A stretch of DNA of 64,000 bases from Aureococcus anophagefferens (taxonomy: Eukaryota > Sar > Pelagophyceae > Pelagomonadales > Pelagomonadaceae), in the NCBI RefSeq assembly GCF_000186865.1, contig NW_008705577.1, positions 361,944 to 425,943 on the forward strand, written 5' to 3'. This document shows, piece after piece, positions 56,998 through 64,000 of this stretch. The notes below the pieces were generated by a model. The model saw only the letters and a list, made by a program, of their open reading frames with translations. It had not been told where the DNA came from and did no database searches. Positions within the stretch are counted from its first letter, which is position 1. The number at the start of each line of letters is the position of its first letter. The translations under genes were made by a program, and so were the position numbers.

Positions 56998-58080
56998 TCA
57001 CGTCGCTTCGCCGACGATGTCGCGCTTGTCGACGCCCTCGTAGGTCTTCAAGATGGCCCCAGCTGCTTCGATGTATCGCGTTGCCTCCATGTATCGTTCG
57101 ATCGCCCCGGCCTCGGACGCCTCGAATCGCCCGGTGCAGCCCCGATTGTCCTTGAGCATCTCGCCGAGCTGGAAGTTCGCGCCGAGGTGGCCCTGCTCCG
57201 CGGCCAACTTCATCCACTTGAACGCCTCATCTTCGTCCTTGGGCACGAGGCGGCCGTGGATGTACATCGCGGCCGTGTGGAACTGCGCCTCCGCGTTGCC
57301 GCGCTGCGCGGCGAGGATGTGGTACGCGACGAAGTCCGCCTGGTTGCCCGCGATCCGCGCCAGCTGAATCGCCGCGATGCCGCTCCCGAGCTCCGTCCCC
57401 CGCTTCAGGAGCGCGAGGGCCTTCTTCTTGGACTTCTTCAGGCCGATGTGGCCGCACGCGAATGCTTGCGCGAGCTGGGCCATCGCCATCGCGTTCTGCT
57501 GCCCGACGCCTCGCCGCAGCCGCGCGACCTGCTCCGCGTCGTCGCGACAGGCCGGCGCGCGGCAGAGCGCGCACTTGCCGCTCTTCGCGTGCACCTTCCG
57601 CGTGCAGGCGGAGCAGACGCGCTTGTAGCAGCAGGAGAAGAAGGTCGCCTTGAAATTCACGTTCCAGTCCTCGAGGCAGACCGGGCATCGCGTGTCGTCG
57701 ACCCACGCGTCGAGCGCCTCCGGCTCCGGGTTCCGCTCGCGCCGCGCCCGCGCCGCCTCGTGCTCGGCGGCGATGCGCGCGCGCACGTCGTCGGCGAACG
57801 ACCGCGGCGCGGGGCCGTAGAAGACGTCGCGCGGCGGCGACGGCGGCGGCGTCGGGGCCTCGGCGCGCTTCTTCGCCTCCGCTTCCCGCGCCGCTTTGAT
57901 CTTAGAGCACACTTTTTTGTGACCGCGCTCCTTCCAATCCACCGTTTGGCAGGCTTTGGAGCAGTAGCGTGCGATAGAGCAAACGCACAGGAGCTTGGCG
58001 GAGTCGACGCCGCAGACCGTGCACGGCTTATCAACACTCTTGAAGAGCTTCTTCGTCGCTTTCTCGAGGTCGCTGCTCAT
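56998..58080 (-). CDS. MYND-RING-Sel1 repeat protein
   Basis: A 360-residue protein. The N-terminal MYND zinc finger is CTVCGVDSAKLLCVCSIARY followed by CSKACQTVDW and GHKKVC (about residues 19-58). A RING-type finger follows at about 130-180 (CPVCLEDWNVNF, CCYKRVCSACTRKV, CALCRAP). The C-terminal 150 residues are Sel1-like repeats of about 36 residues (AMAQLAQAFACGHIGLKKSK; AEAQFHTAAMYIHGRL; AAEQGHLGANFQLGEML). The trio suggests a scaffold ubiquitin ligase. This architecture is expanded in some pelagophyte genomes as far as I recall. ATG at 58080 (MSSDLEKATKK); the codon further up is GTG. Divergent from the K+ channel. Confidence 0.8.
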   Translation of the reverse strand: MSSDLEKATKKLFKSVDKPCTVCGVDSAKLLCVCSIARYCSKACQTVDWKERGHKKVCSKIKAAREAEAKKRAEAPTPPPSPPRDVFYGPAPRSFADDVRARIAAEHEAARARRERNPEPEALDAWVDDTRCPVCLEDWNVNFKATFFSCCYKRVCSACTRKVHAKSGKCALCRAPACRDDAEQVARLRRGVGQQNAMAMAQLAQAFACGHIGLKKSKKKALALLKRGTELGSGIAAIQLARIAGNQADFVAYHILAAQRGNAEAQFHTAAMYIHGRLVPKDEDEAFKWMKLAAEQGHLGANFQLGEMLKDNRGCTGRFEASEAGAIERYMEATRYIEAAGAILKTYEGVDKRDIVGEAT

Positions 58081-58358
58081 CGATAGGGCGACGGGGGGGG
58101 CGACGCTGCTCGACCCGAAATTAATAACAACTGCCACTCATCGAGCGGGAGGTCGGCGTCGACTCGGCGATCGCGTTTGTGGAGGCGCGACGATTCGAAA
58201 ACGACGTCCGAAAACTCGACGCGGACTCGACGGCGCCGAGCCTCGCGCCGTCGCTTTCCTCGGCGCCGTCGTCGTTGCCGTCGTCGAACCCGTCGACGAG
58301 CCTCCCCAGAACCGCGGCGCCGTCGCCCTGCCCCACGGTCACGCCCGCGCCGTGCGCC

Positions 58359-60127
58359 ATGGCGCCGCCCAAAAAGCGGTGGCCCGTCGTCGCGTTGGCC
58401 GCTTATACGTGCGTGAAAGTGGCCGCTTATTATATTTTCGGTTGGTTGATCCTCCGTGAACTCGAGAAGGATCACCCCATCGGAAACAAGCTCGAACATA
58501 CGACGCACTTCACCGGCGTCGTCTCCCACGCACGTGCGCTCACCCGTCGCCGTAGGTATTACCTCACGGTCACATTCACGACCGTCGGTTACGGCGACTG
58601 GACGCCGAAGACGGACGCGGGCAAGGGCTTCGCGATGGCCTACGCGCGCGCCGCGGCGTCGGGTTTTCCGCCGACCCGCGCCCGCGACCCCCGCCTTTCA
58701 GGTTCGTCGGCGTCGCGTTCCTGCTGCCCGTCGTGCTCAAGCTCGGCGAGGTCGTCGTCGCGGGCCTCAACAAGACGGTGCTGTCGTCGCTCGCGTCGCG
58801 GACGCACCGGCCCGTCTGGCCGCAGGTCGTCGTGTCCGCGGTGCTCTTGGCGACGCCGCTCGTCGTCGGCGGCGAGTCGCTTTTGGCTCGGACGGAGCGG
58901 CACCGGCGCAAGCACGAGGGCGATCTCACATTCGAAAAGCTCTGCGCGACGCGCTGGGACAGGATGGACGCGTACTGGTGGGCGTTCGCGACGATCACGA
59001 CGATCGGCTACGGCGACCTCGACACCGCGTGCCTCGGCGACGTCTACACCCCGATGACGTGCTACGTGCTCGGCAGCGTCGTCCTCGTCGCCGCGGCCAT
59101 CGCGAATTTGACCGCGGCCCTGAAGGAGCGCGGCGAGGACCTCGAGGAGCGGCGCCTGCTCGAAGCGTTCGACGTCGACGAGATCATGGCGCTCGACCTC
59201 GACGGCGACGGCGTCTCCAAGGCCGAGTTCCTGCTCGGCATGCTCTCGGCCATGGACGCCGTCGACGCCGCCAAGCTCGAGCTCTACGCGTCCCACTTCG
59301 ACGAGCTCGACGTCGACCGCTCGGGCATGCTCCTGGGCAGCAAAAGAGAGCGAAATTCCCAACTTCAAAGGCTCATATCTCGGCCGCTTTCCACTCGTTT
59401 CGGCTGATTTTTGGACGAGCGATCATCTCTCGGAACGGTCTCGAAGCGTGGATGCTTTTTCCGGAACGCGCGCGCGCGGAACACTCACGTTGAAGCGACG
59501 TTGAATCTCTCTTTTTCGGCCCAGGCCGGCTCACGGCCAAGGACCTCGGGCGCGTGCGGCCGCGCGGCGTCGCCGTCTGTGTGGAAACCAGACTTCAATG
59601 TGCGCTTAATCGAACGATTTGGACCAGACTCTTTCGCTGTGCTTCGAGAACTCGACGAGAGCAATCGATTCGTCCAAAAATCAGCCGAATCGACTTCGAT
59701 TTGATTGAGATAGAGAGTTCTGAAGTTTGGTGGGGACCCCCCAAACCAGTGGTTGATTTCCACACAGGTCGCCGTCGAGCCGCCGCCGCTGGACGAGGAG
59801 GCGAAGGCGGCCGAACCGGTGAGGCGGACCGTGTCTTTCGACGCGTCCGTCGACGAGCAGGCGGCGGCGCGCGCGGCCGCGCTCCGCGCGAAGAAGAAGC
59901 AGGAGCGCCGCCGCCGCCGCCGCCGCCGCCGCGACCGCGCGGCGGCCGCGGCGGCCGACGACGACGAGGCGACGTCCCTCTGCCCCTGGTGGCTCCGCTG
60001 CGACTGCACCGCGGCCGACGTCGTCGACGACGCCGGCGACGTCGAGGACGGCGGCGTCGAGGCCCGCGTCGTCGACGCGAGCGTCTCCGCGCGCGACGTC
60101 GAGCCGGACGCGTGCCGCGTCTGCTAG
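58359..60127 (+). CDS. Two-pore-like potassium channel with EF-hands, three introns incl. two introners
   Basis: Exons 58359-58645, 58702-59324, 59525-59568 and 59768-60127 give 437 residues, with frames closing exactly. TM1 is VVALAAYTCVKVAAYYIFGW. Pore 1 has the canonical filter TFTTVGYGDW. After a small GC-AG intron come TM2 (AFVGVAFLLPVVLKLGEVVV) and TM3 (VVSAVLLATPLVVGG). Pore 2 is AFATITTIGYGDLDTA, also canonical, and TM4 is VLGSVVLVAAAIANLTAAL. A tail with two EF-hands follows (IMALDLDGDGVSKAEF; DELDVDRSGRLTAKDL); the second is assembled only after splicing the family B introner. The last exons are basic and Ala/Asp-rich. Both filters intact, so a K+-selective, Ca2+-regulated TPK/TWIK-type channel. 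ATG at 58359 follows a GTG-only leader. Confidence 0.85.
58646..58701 (+). other. Spliceosomal intron (56 bp) with GC donor in K+ channel gene
   Basis: Donor TACGC|GCGCGCGCC, acceptor CTTTCAG at 58701, phase 2, rejoining AMAYAFVGVAFLL. The exact donor among overlapping GCGC options is uncertain. Flanks do not repeat and no inverted termini exist. The donor sequence is almost the same as at 60906. Confidence 0.6.
59333..59524. mobile_element. Introner element, family B copy 4 (192 bp, reverse orientation)
   Basis: Ends are CTGGGCAGCAAAAGAG (59333) and CTCTTTTTCGGCCCAG (to 59524). Duplications GCATGCTC (59325-59332) and GCCGGCTC (59525-59532), 6 of 8. GC donor, intron 59325-59524, phase 1, rejoining DVDRSGRLTAKDLGRV. 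Antisense to the gene, so the 3' end used as acceptor is the opposite terminus from copies 2 and 3. Confidence 0.92.
59577..59767. mobile_element. Introner element, family A copy 5 (191 bp)
   Basis: Ends are CTGTGTGGAAACCAG and GTTGATTTCCACACAG. Duplication GTCGCCGT at 59569-59576 and 59768-59775 is perfect. GT donor, intron 59569-59767, phase 0, rejoining RPRGVAVEPPPLDEEA. Sense. Only 44 bp of exon (59525-59568) separates it from the family B copy before it. Confidence 0.94.
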
Positions 60128-60182
60128 GGCTCGCGTCTCGGCGCGCGACGTCGAGCCGGACGCGCGCCGCGTCTGCTAGGGC
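60081..60182. repeat. Tandem duplication of the last ~50 bp of the K+ channel gene
   Basis: GCGTCTCCGCGCGCGACGTC to CTGCTAGGGC at 60081-60130 recurs with 2-3 changes at 60133-60182, each copy ending with the same stop TAG. The duplicated stop lies in the 3' UTR; a readthrough product would gain about 17 residues. Confidence 0.8.
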
Positions 60183-60278
60183 GCGCCCTCCCCCCCCCCC
60201 TTCCCCGGCGCCGGGGCCGCGCGGCGCCGCGACGGCGCCGCGGGCCCCGCGCGTCTTTTCCATAACCCTTTTTTGCGA

Positions 60279-61636
60279 TTACGCGCGCCGCCGCTGGCGC
60301 GCGCAGGCGGCGACGGCGGAGTCCTGCGCGGCCGCGAGCTGGGCGACGAGCGTCGCGCGGTCGCGCTGGCCCTTGGCGTCCTTGGGCCCCGGCGCGGAGG
60401 GCGTGTGGGGCGCCTTGACGCGGCGCGCGAGCGCGCCGGCGTCGTCGAGGCCGAGGAAGGGCCCGAGGCGCGCGAGCGCGGCGGCGTCGCCCTTGGCGAG
60501 GTCCTCGAAGGCGAAGTGGTCGCAGAGCGCGAGCGGCGGCGGCGGGAGCGCGTCGACCTGGGCCGCGAGCGCGCCGGCGCCGAGCGCGAGGATCGCGACC
60601 TCGGACGCGCAGCCGCCGACCTGGAAACGCGCGCGTAAAAAAGTTGGAACAACACGGAACGCCGGCCGCGGACGGACTTGGCGAAGTTGCGCTTGTCGCA
60701 GACGGAGCGCACGATGGCCGCGGCGTCTCGCGTCGCGAGAGACACGCGGAGCTGGGCCGCCGCGGGCGCGCCGTCGCGGAACGCGTCCGCGAGCGCGCCG
60801 AGGCTCGGCATCTGGAGCGCCTTGTGGTCCGGCGTCGGCGTGCCCCACCAGTTCCTGCGAAGCGACGCTCGGCCGAGAAGAAAACGGTCGCGGCGCCGGC
60901 GCGCGCGGGTAGGACGCCATGCCCTCGCCCTCGGTCCAGGCGAGCGGCGCGCGCTTCTTCAGCGCGGCCATGGCGTCGTCGTTGCGCCCGCCCAGCGCGT
61001 TGAGGATCCACGTCGTCGCGCCCGGGCCCTCGCCCGCCTCGCGCGCCGCGGCGGCCGCGGCGAGCTCCGCGGCGGGCGCGTCCGCGGCCATCTTCGAGTT
61101 GAAGACGGCGGCCGCGCGCTGCCAGGCGAGGGGCCCGACGAGCGACGGCCGGCAGCGGCGGCCGCACTGCTCGAAGAGCGACTTGTACCAGTGGTGGCCC
61201 GTGCCCTCGAGGCCCGCGACGAACACGAACGGCGCGCGCGCGCCGTCGACGGTGGCGCCGTCCGCCGCGGGCGCCGCGGCGGACGGCGCCCGGGCCAGCG
61301 CCTCGGCGACGGCGCGCTCCGCGGCGCCGCGCGCGGCCGCGCGCTCCTCGGCGCCGCGCGCGCGGCCGCCGCCCCGTCGGCGACGTCGCCCCGCTCGAAG
61401 GCCGCCACGGCGCTCCGCGTCGCCGACGCCGACGACGCCAGCGACGCCAGCGTCTTTTCCTGGCGCGCGGCCGTCGTCGCGAGGCGCTCGGCGACGAGGC
61501 CCAGCTCCGTGAGCGCCGCCGCGTGCGCCACGGGCGGCGGCGCCGCGCGGCTGCGGGACGTGGACAGGCGCAGGGACGAGATGCACAGCACGGCGATGAC
61601 GGCGGCCGCGACGACGTAGGCGTCGCGGCGCGCCAT
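60279..61636 (-). CDS. Membrane-anchored sulfotransferase-like protein, probable frameshift
   Basis: Exons 61636-60907, 60854-60674 and 60620-60279. It starts ARRDAYVVAAAVIAVLCISS, a type II membrane anchor. A stem of coiled coil follows, then APFVFVAGLEGTGHHWYKSL, which matches the PAPS-binding P-loop-like motif (G-x-x-GTG) of sulfotransferases. The rest includes TTWILNALGGRNDDAMAALK, NWWGTPTPDHKALQMPSL, SVCDKRNFAKSVGGCASEVA and DALPPPPLALCDHFAFEDLA. Golgi carbohydrate sulfation is likely. Near 61370 the reading frame shifts by one base inside a GGCGGCGGCCGCGCGCGCGG run; upstream protein (AFERGDVADG) and downstream protein (RGAEERAAARGAAERAVAEA) both look real, so a sequencing error or a lesion is possible. 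Two introns were placed from joints that restore frame. Confidence 0.62.
60621..60673 (-). other. Spliceosomal intron (53 bp), GT donor, near-duplicated flanks
   Basis: AAGTCC|GTCCGCGG at 60673 and TTTCCAG|GTCGGCGG ending at 60621, phase 0, giving NFAKSVGGCASEV. The 8-mers GTCCGCGG and GTCGGCGG match at 7 of 8, the same arrangement as in the introners, but the body is short and has no inverted termini. Confidence 0.6.
60855..60906 (-). other. Spliceosomal intron (52 bp) with GC donor
   Basis: TACCC|GCGCGCGCCGGC at 60906 and CTTCGCAG at 60855, rejoining MASYPNWWGTPTPDH. Flanking 8-mers do not repeat. The donor matches the one at 58646 (GCGCGCGCC). Confidence 0.6.
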
Positions 61637-61803
61637 CTTCGTGTGGGGCTGCCCGAACTGCTCGTGTGGCTTTTTGCCGAGATAGTGAAAATGCCCGATC
61701 GGGCGATCTCAGACGCAGGAGCGCGTAGCTTTGAACAGCTCTCCGAGATAGATCGGTGTCGGAACTGCCCAGCCCGCCGACCGGCCGCGCCGCCGTCGCG
61801 ACC

Positions 61804-63702
61804 ATGCGCGCGCGCGGCGCCCTCGTGCTGTGCCTCCTCGACGCCGCCGCCGCCGAGCCGGCGTCGCTCTTCAGCGAGCCCATGAGCGCCCACTTCGACT
61901 ACGCCGCCGCCTGGCGCGGCGCGGCGGCGCGGGGGTCGCCGCCGCGGGCCGGCGGCGGCGCCGGCGCGACGAACGAGCAGCGGTCGAGCGGCGCGGGCAT
62001 CCCGGACCTGCTCGTGGGCGGCGCGCTGCGCGCGACGGGCGTCGCCACCCGCCGAGCGTCGAAGGCGCTCCGGCGCGCGTCCAAGGCCCTGGAGGCGTCG
62101 TCGTCCAAGTTCGAGAGCGCCGGGGACCTCGTCAAGACCCTTGGCGGCCGCGCGCCGACGCGGCGGCCCGCCGCGCGGCCCGCGCCGCGGCCCGCGCCCG
62201 CGGCGCCCGCGCCCGCGGCGGCGCCGACGCGCGCGGCGCCCCGGGCCGCGGCGCCCGCGAACGGCACGACCGCGCCGCCGCCCGCGGACCTCGTGTTCCG
62301 GGGTCTCGCCCTCGCCGGCCGGCTCGGCGCCGCCGCGGAGCGCGTGGGCCGCGCGGTCGAGCGCCGCTCGGGCGTCGCGCTCGCCGTGCTCGCCTTCGCG
62401 ATCGGACGCGCGTCGAAGCCGCGCGACGCCAAGCCCGCGTCGCGGATCATGGCCGTCCTGCGCTATCTGGTCGTCGCCGCCGCGCTCTACGCCGCCGCCG
62501 CGCCGGGCGGCGGCGATGATGTGCCCGCGGTGGCCGACGCGCCCGCCGCACCGCCGGCGCCGGCGGACTGGCTCGCGTCGCTCCTCTTCGCGCGCCGGTC
62601 CCTCGAGACCATCTGGGCCGCGGGCCTGCGGCGCCACGTCAGCGAGCGCGCGCGGGGGGTGCTGCTGGAGACCATGGCCTACTACGACGGGTCCTTCGAG
62701 GTGCTGGAGGCGTCCGTCGACTTCGGCGCGGGCCTGCCGCCCTTACACCGCGTCGAGACGCGCGAGCCGACGCCGGCGCTCGTCGACGCTTTACGGCCCG
62801 GCGCCAAGATGTTGGCCTACGCCGTCGAGGTGGGCGACTGGGCCCTGGAGGCGCCCGGCGGCTTCGCGTCGCTCGACCTCGAATTACAAGGCCGCTTCGC
62901 GAAGTACGCCGTCCCCCGGTTGGGCGTGACCTTCGAGAGCGCGACGATCGCCGCGTCGACGCTCGTCGTCGCCGTCGAGGTCACGGACGCCTACCCGTTC
63001 CTCGGGACGGCGGCCTTTGGCTTCGACGGCGCGGCGGGCCGGCCTCGGTTGGACGCGACGTCGTTCGTCGGAGCGGAGGCGGCGCGCGCGGACTTTGAGT
63101 TCGCGCCCTTCGGGTCCATGGTCGCCGACGAGATCCACCGGTCCCTGCCCGTGGCGCAGCGCGACGTCTGGACCTTCGACCTCGGCGCCTGGCTCGTCAC
63201 CTGCGACGGCGGCGGCCAATCGAACGCGACGCGGCGCGAAGCGCCGGAGCCCGCGCCGATACCCGAGGAGCCCGTTTCTCGAAAAACGCCGCCGCCGACG
63301 CGCGTCGTCGACCGCGTGCGCGAGCTCGACGCGCTCTGCGACGACGGCGCGCCGCGGCGCGGGCCGTTGCGCAAGCTCAACGCGTTCGTCCGCTGCCGCC
63401 TGCCGCGGCCGACGTTGCCGGACGACGCGCCGCCCGCCGCGCCGCCCGCGGACGTCTCCGCGGACCGCGAGCCGACGGCGCGCGAGCTGCTGGCGGCCGC
63501 GCGGAGCGTCCAGCGCGAGCGCGACTCCATCCTCGCCGACGCCGAGGCCAAGCGCAACGCCGCGGAGGCGTTCCGCGCGCAGCTCGCGCGCGAGCTCGCG
63601 TCGCTCGGCAACACGCTCCGGCCGAGGACCGTGACGCCGCGGCCGAGCGCCCAGGGCGCCAAGGTCGACCCGCTGCGGGACTACCCCCACCACCTCGTTT
63701 AA
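61804..63702 (+). CDS. Membrane-anchored protein with possible SMP-type lipid-transfer domain
   Basis: A 632-residue protein. An N-terminal signal or anchor (RARGALVLCLLDAAAAEPAS) is followed by Ala/Arg/Pro-rich disorder. A hydrophobic helix (RIMAVLRYLVVAAALYAAAA) precedes a 220-residue globular part. It starts LASLLFARRSLETIWAAGLR, runs through YYDGSFEVLEASVDFGAGLP then PLHRVETREP and VEVTDAYPFLGTAAFGFDG, and ends near FEFAPFGSMVADEIHRSLPV. The alternation of beta strands with LPPL-x-V and the tail DEIHRSLPV is similar to SMP domains of membrane contact-site proteins, but similarity is not strong. A Pro/Arg linker and a C-terminal coiled coil (SVQRERDSILADAEAKRNAA) end it. ATG at 61804 preferred; an upstream GTG extends it by 16 codons. 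Confidence 0.5.
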   Translation: MRARGALVLCLLDAAAAEPASLFSEPMSAHFDYAAAWRGAAARGSPPRAGGGAGATNEQRSSGAGIPDLLVGGALRATGVATRRASKALRRASKALEASSSKFESAGDLVKTLGGRAPTRRPAARPAPRPAPAAPAPAAAPTRAAPRAAAPANGTTAPPPADLVFRGLALAGRLGAAAERVGRAVERRSGVALAVLAFAIGRASKPRDAKPASRIMAVLRYLVVAAALYAAAAPGGGDDVPAVADAPAAPPAPADWLASLLFARRSLETIWAAGLRRHVSERARGVLLETMAYYDGSFEVLEASVDFGAGLPPLHRVETREPTPALVDALRPGAKMLAYAVEVGDWALEAPGGFASLDLELQGRFAKYAVPRLGVTFESATIAASTLVVAVEVTDAYPFLGTAAFGFDGAAGRPRLDATSFVGAEAARADFEFAPFGSMVADEIHRSLPVAQRDVWTFDLGAWLVTCDGGGQSNATRREAPEPAPIPEEPVSRKTPPPTRVVDRVRELDALCDDGAPRRGPLRKLNAFVRCRLPRPTLPDDAPPAAPPADVSADREPTARELLAAARSVQRERDSILADAEAKRNAAEAFRAQLARELASLGNTLRPRTVTPRPSAQGAKVDPLRDYPHHLV

Positions 63703-64000
63703 AAAAACTGCACACAAGATCGTCCGGTGTCGCCCCGCGTACGAACGACGGACGAATCCGCCACCGCCGATCTCGGCGCCATCGACGCCGTCGTACGCGC
63801 CCCTTGGTTTCGGGACGCGTGAGGGGCCGAGGCTTCGGGAACACCAAAAAGCGGAACATCAATCGACCGCTGAGGAGCGATGGCGGCGGCGGCGCGCGCG
63901 GCACTATGCCGGCAACTTGAGGAGACTTTTGAGGAGCCAGAGCTCTACTAAGTAGAGCTTCCGGCGACAACTCTTGCGAGGTGTGGGCCCGAAGCGCAGA

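Noticed and set aside
58500..58555. Possible extra intron before the first pore of the K+ channel (CGCCGTAG|GTATTAC)
   Set aside because: No donor of matching phase gives a sensible length; the frame is open, so it was left as coding, with the Arg-rich insert noted as odd.
749..59767. Dispersed ~190-bp repeats as a CRISPR array or satellite
   Set aside because: Copies are far apart, each within a gene, with target duplications and splice signals; no spacer array exists.
749..59767. Coding role for introner sequence (frames stay open in part)
   Set aside because: Frames continue only by chance; reading through breaks the K+ transporter filter, the mutase ESLADCQRRV motif and the ATM catalytic region, all restored by splicing.

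Overview
This is a GC-rich, very gene-dense nuclear window from a eukaryotic alga. It carries 37 protein genes in 64 kb, packed on both strands with gaps as small as 5-15 bp. Stramenopile origin, most probably the pelagophyte Aureococcus anophagefferens or a close relative, is inferred from three things. Two genes have a signal peptide followed by a plastid-type cleavage motif with Phe (bipartite plastid targeting). The intron style, with co-opted GC/GT donors, fits the group. Above all, there are nine copies of two families of transposon-generated introns (introner elements), which have been described in Aureococcus. Two short runs of N show that this is a draft assembly.

Layout. 1-3.7 kb: a membrane protein cut by the window edge, an HKT/Trk-type K+ transporter split by two introners, and a plastid-targeted protein. 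3.7-10 kb: an unknown conserved gene, a secreted kinase-like protein, the first of two paralogues of a Cys-rich family, and an F-box/ARM protein. 10.4-19.7 kb: a spermidine synthase-like enzyme, a phosphoglycerate mutase with a C-terminal extension, a BTB/SKP1-cytochrome b5 fusion, a small unknown gene, a two-pore K+ channel, a GT-D-like protein and an alpha/beta hydrolase. 19.7-32 kb: an ionotropic glutamate receptor-like channel, ORC6 apparently fused to tandem BRCT domains, an unknown gene, the second Cys-rich paralogue, a 2OG oxygenase, a two-RRM protein, a glycosyltransferase-like protein, a plastid DnaJ and a bestrophin. 32.5-42.5 kb: a complete ATM-type checkpoint kinase. 42.5-52.2 kb: TRM112, a secreted Cys-rich protein, a GNAT acetyltransferase, an EF-hand protein and a long kinesin. 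52.4-63.7 kb: an unknown gene, a TM-SAP protein, a PHD/EGLN-like prolyl hydroxylase, an NnrU-family protein, a MYND-RING-Sel1 protein, a second K+ channel, a sulfotransferase-like enzyme and a possible SMP-domain protein.

The main system is the introners. Family A (five copies, 163-203 bp, ends CTGTGTGGAA/TTCCACACAG) and family B (four copies, each exactly 192 bp, ends close to CTGGGCAGCAAAAG/CTTTTGCTGCCCAG) all lie inside genes. Each is flanked by an 8-bp target duplication that begins with GT or GC. Using the first two bases of the upstream duplication as donor and the element's terminal CAG as acceptor removes element plus one duplication exactly. In every case this restores an uninterrupted, family-typical protein. 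Both orientations work because the termini are inverted repeats. Two shorter introns (7101-7178 and 19001-19088) have the same duplication/AG architecture but unrelated bodies, and may be further introner types. The first of these is absent from its paralogue in this same window.
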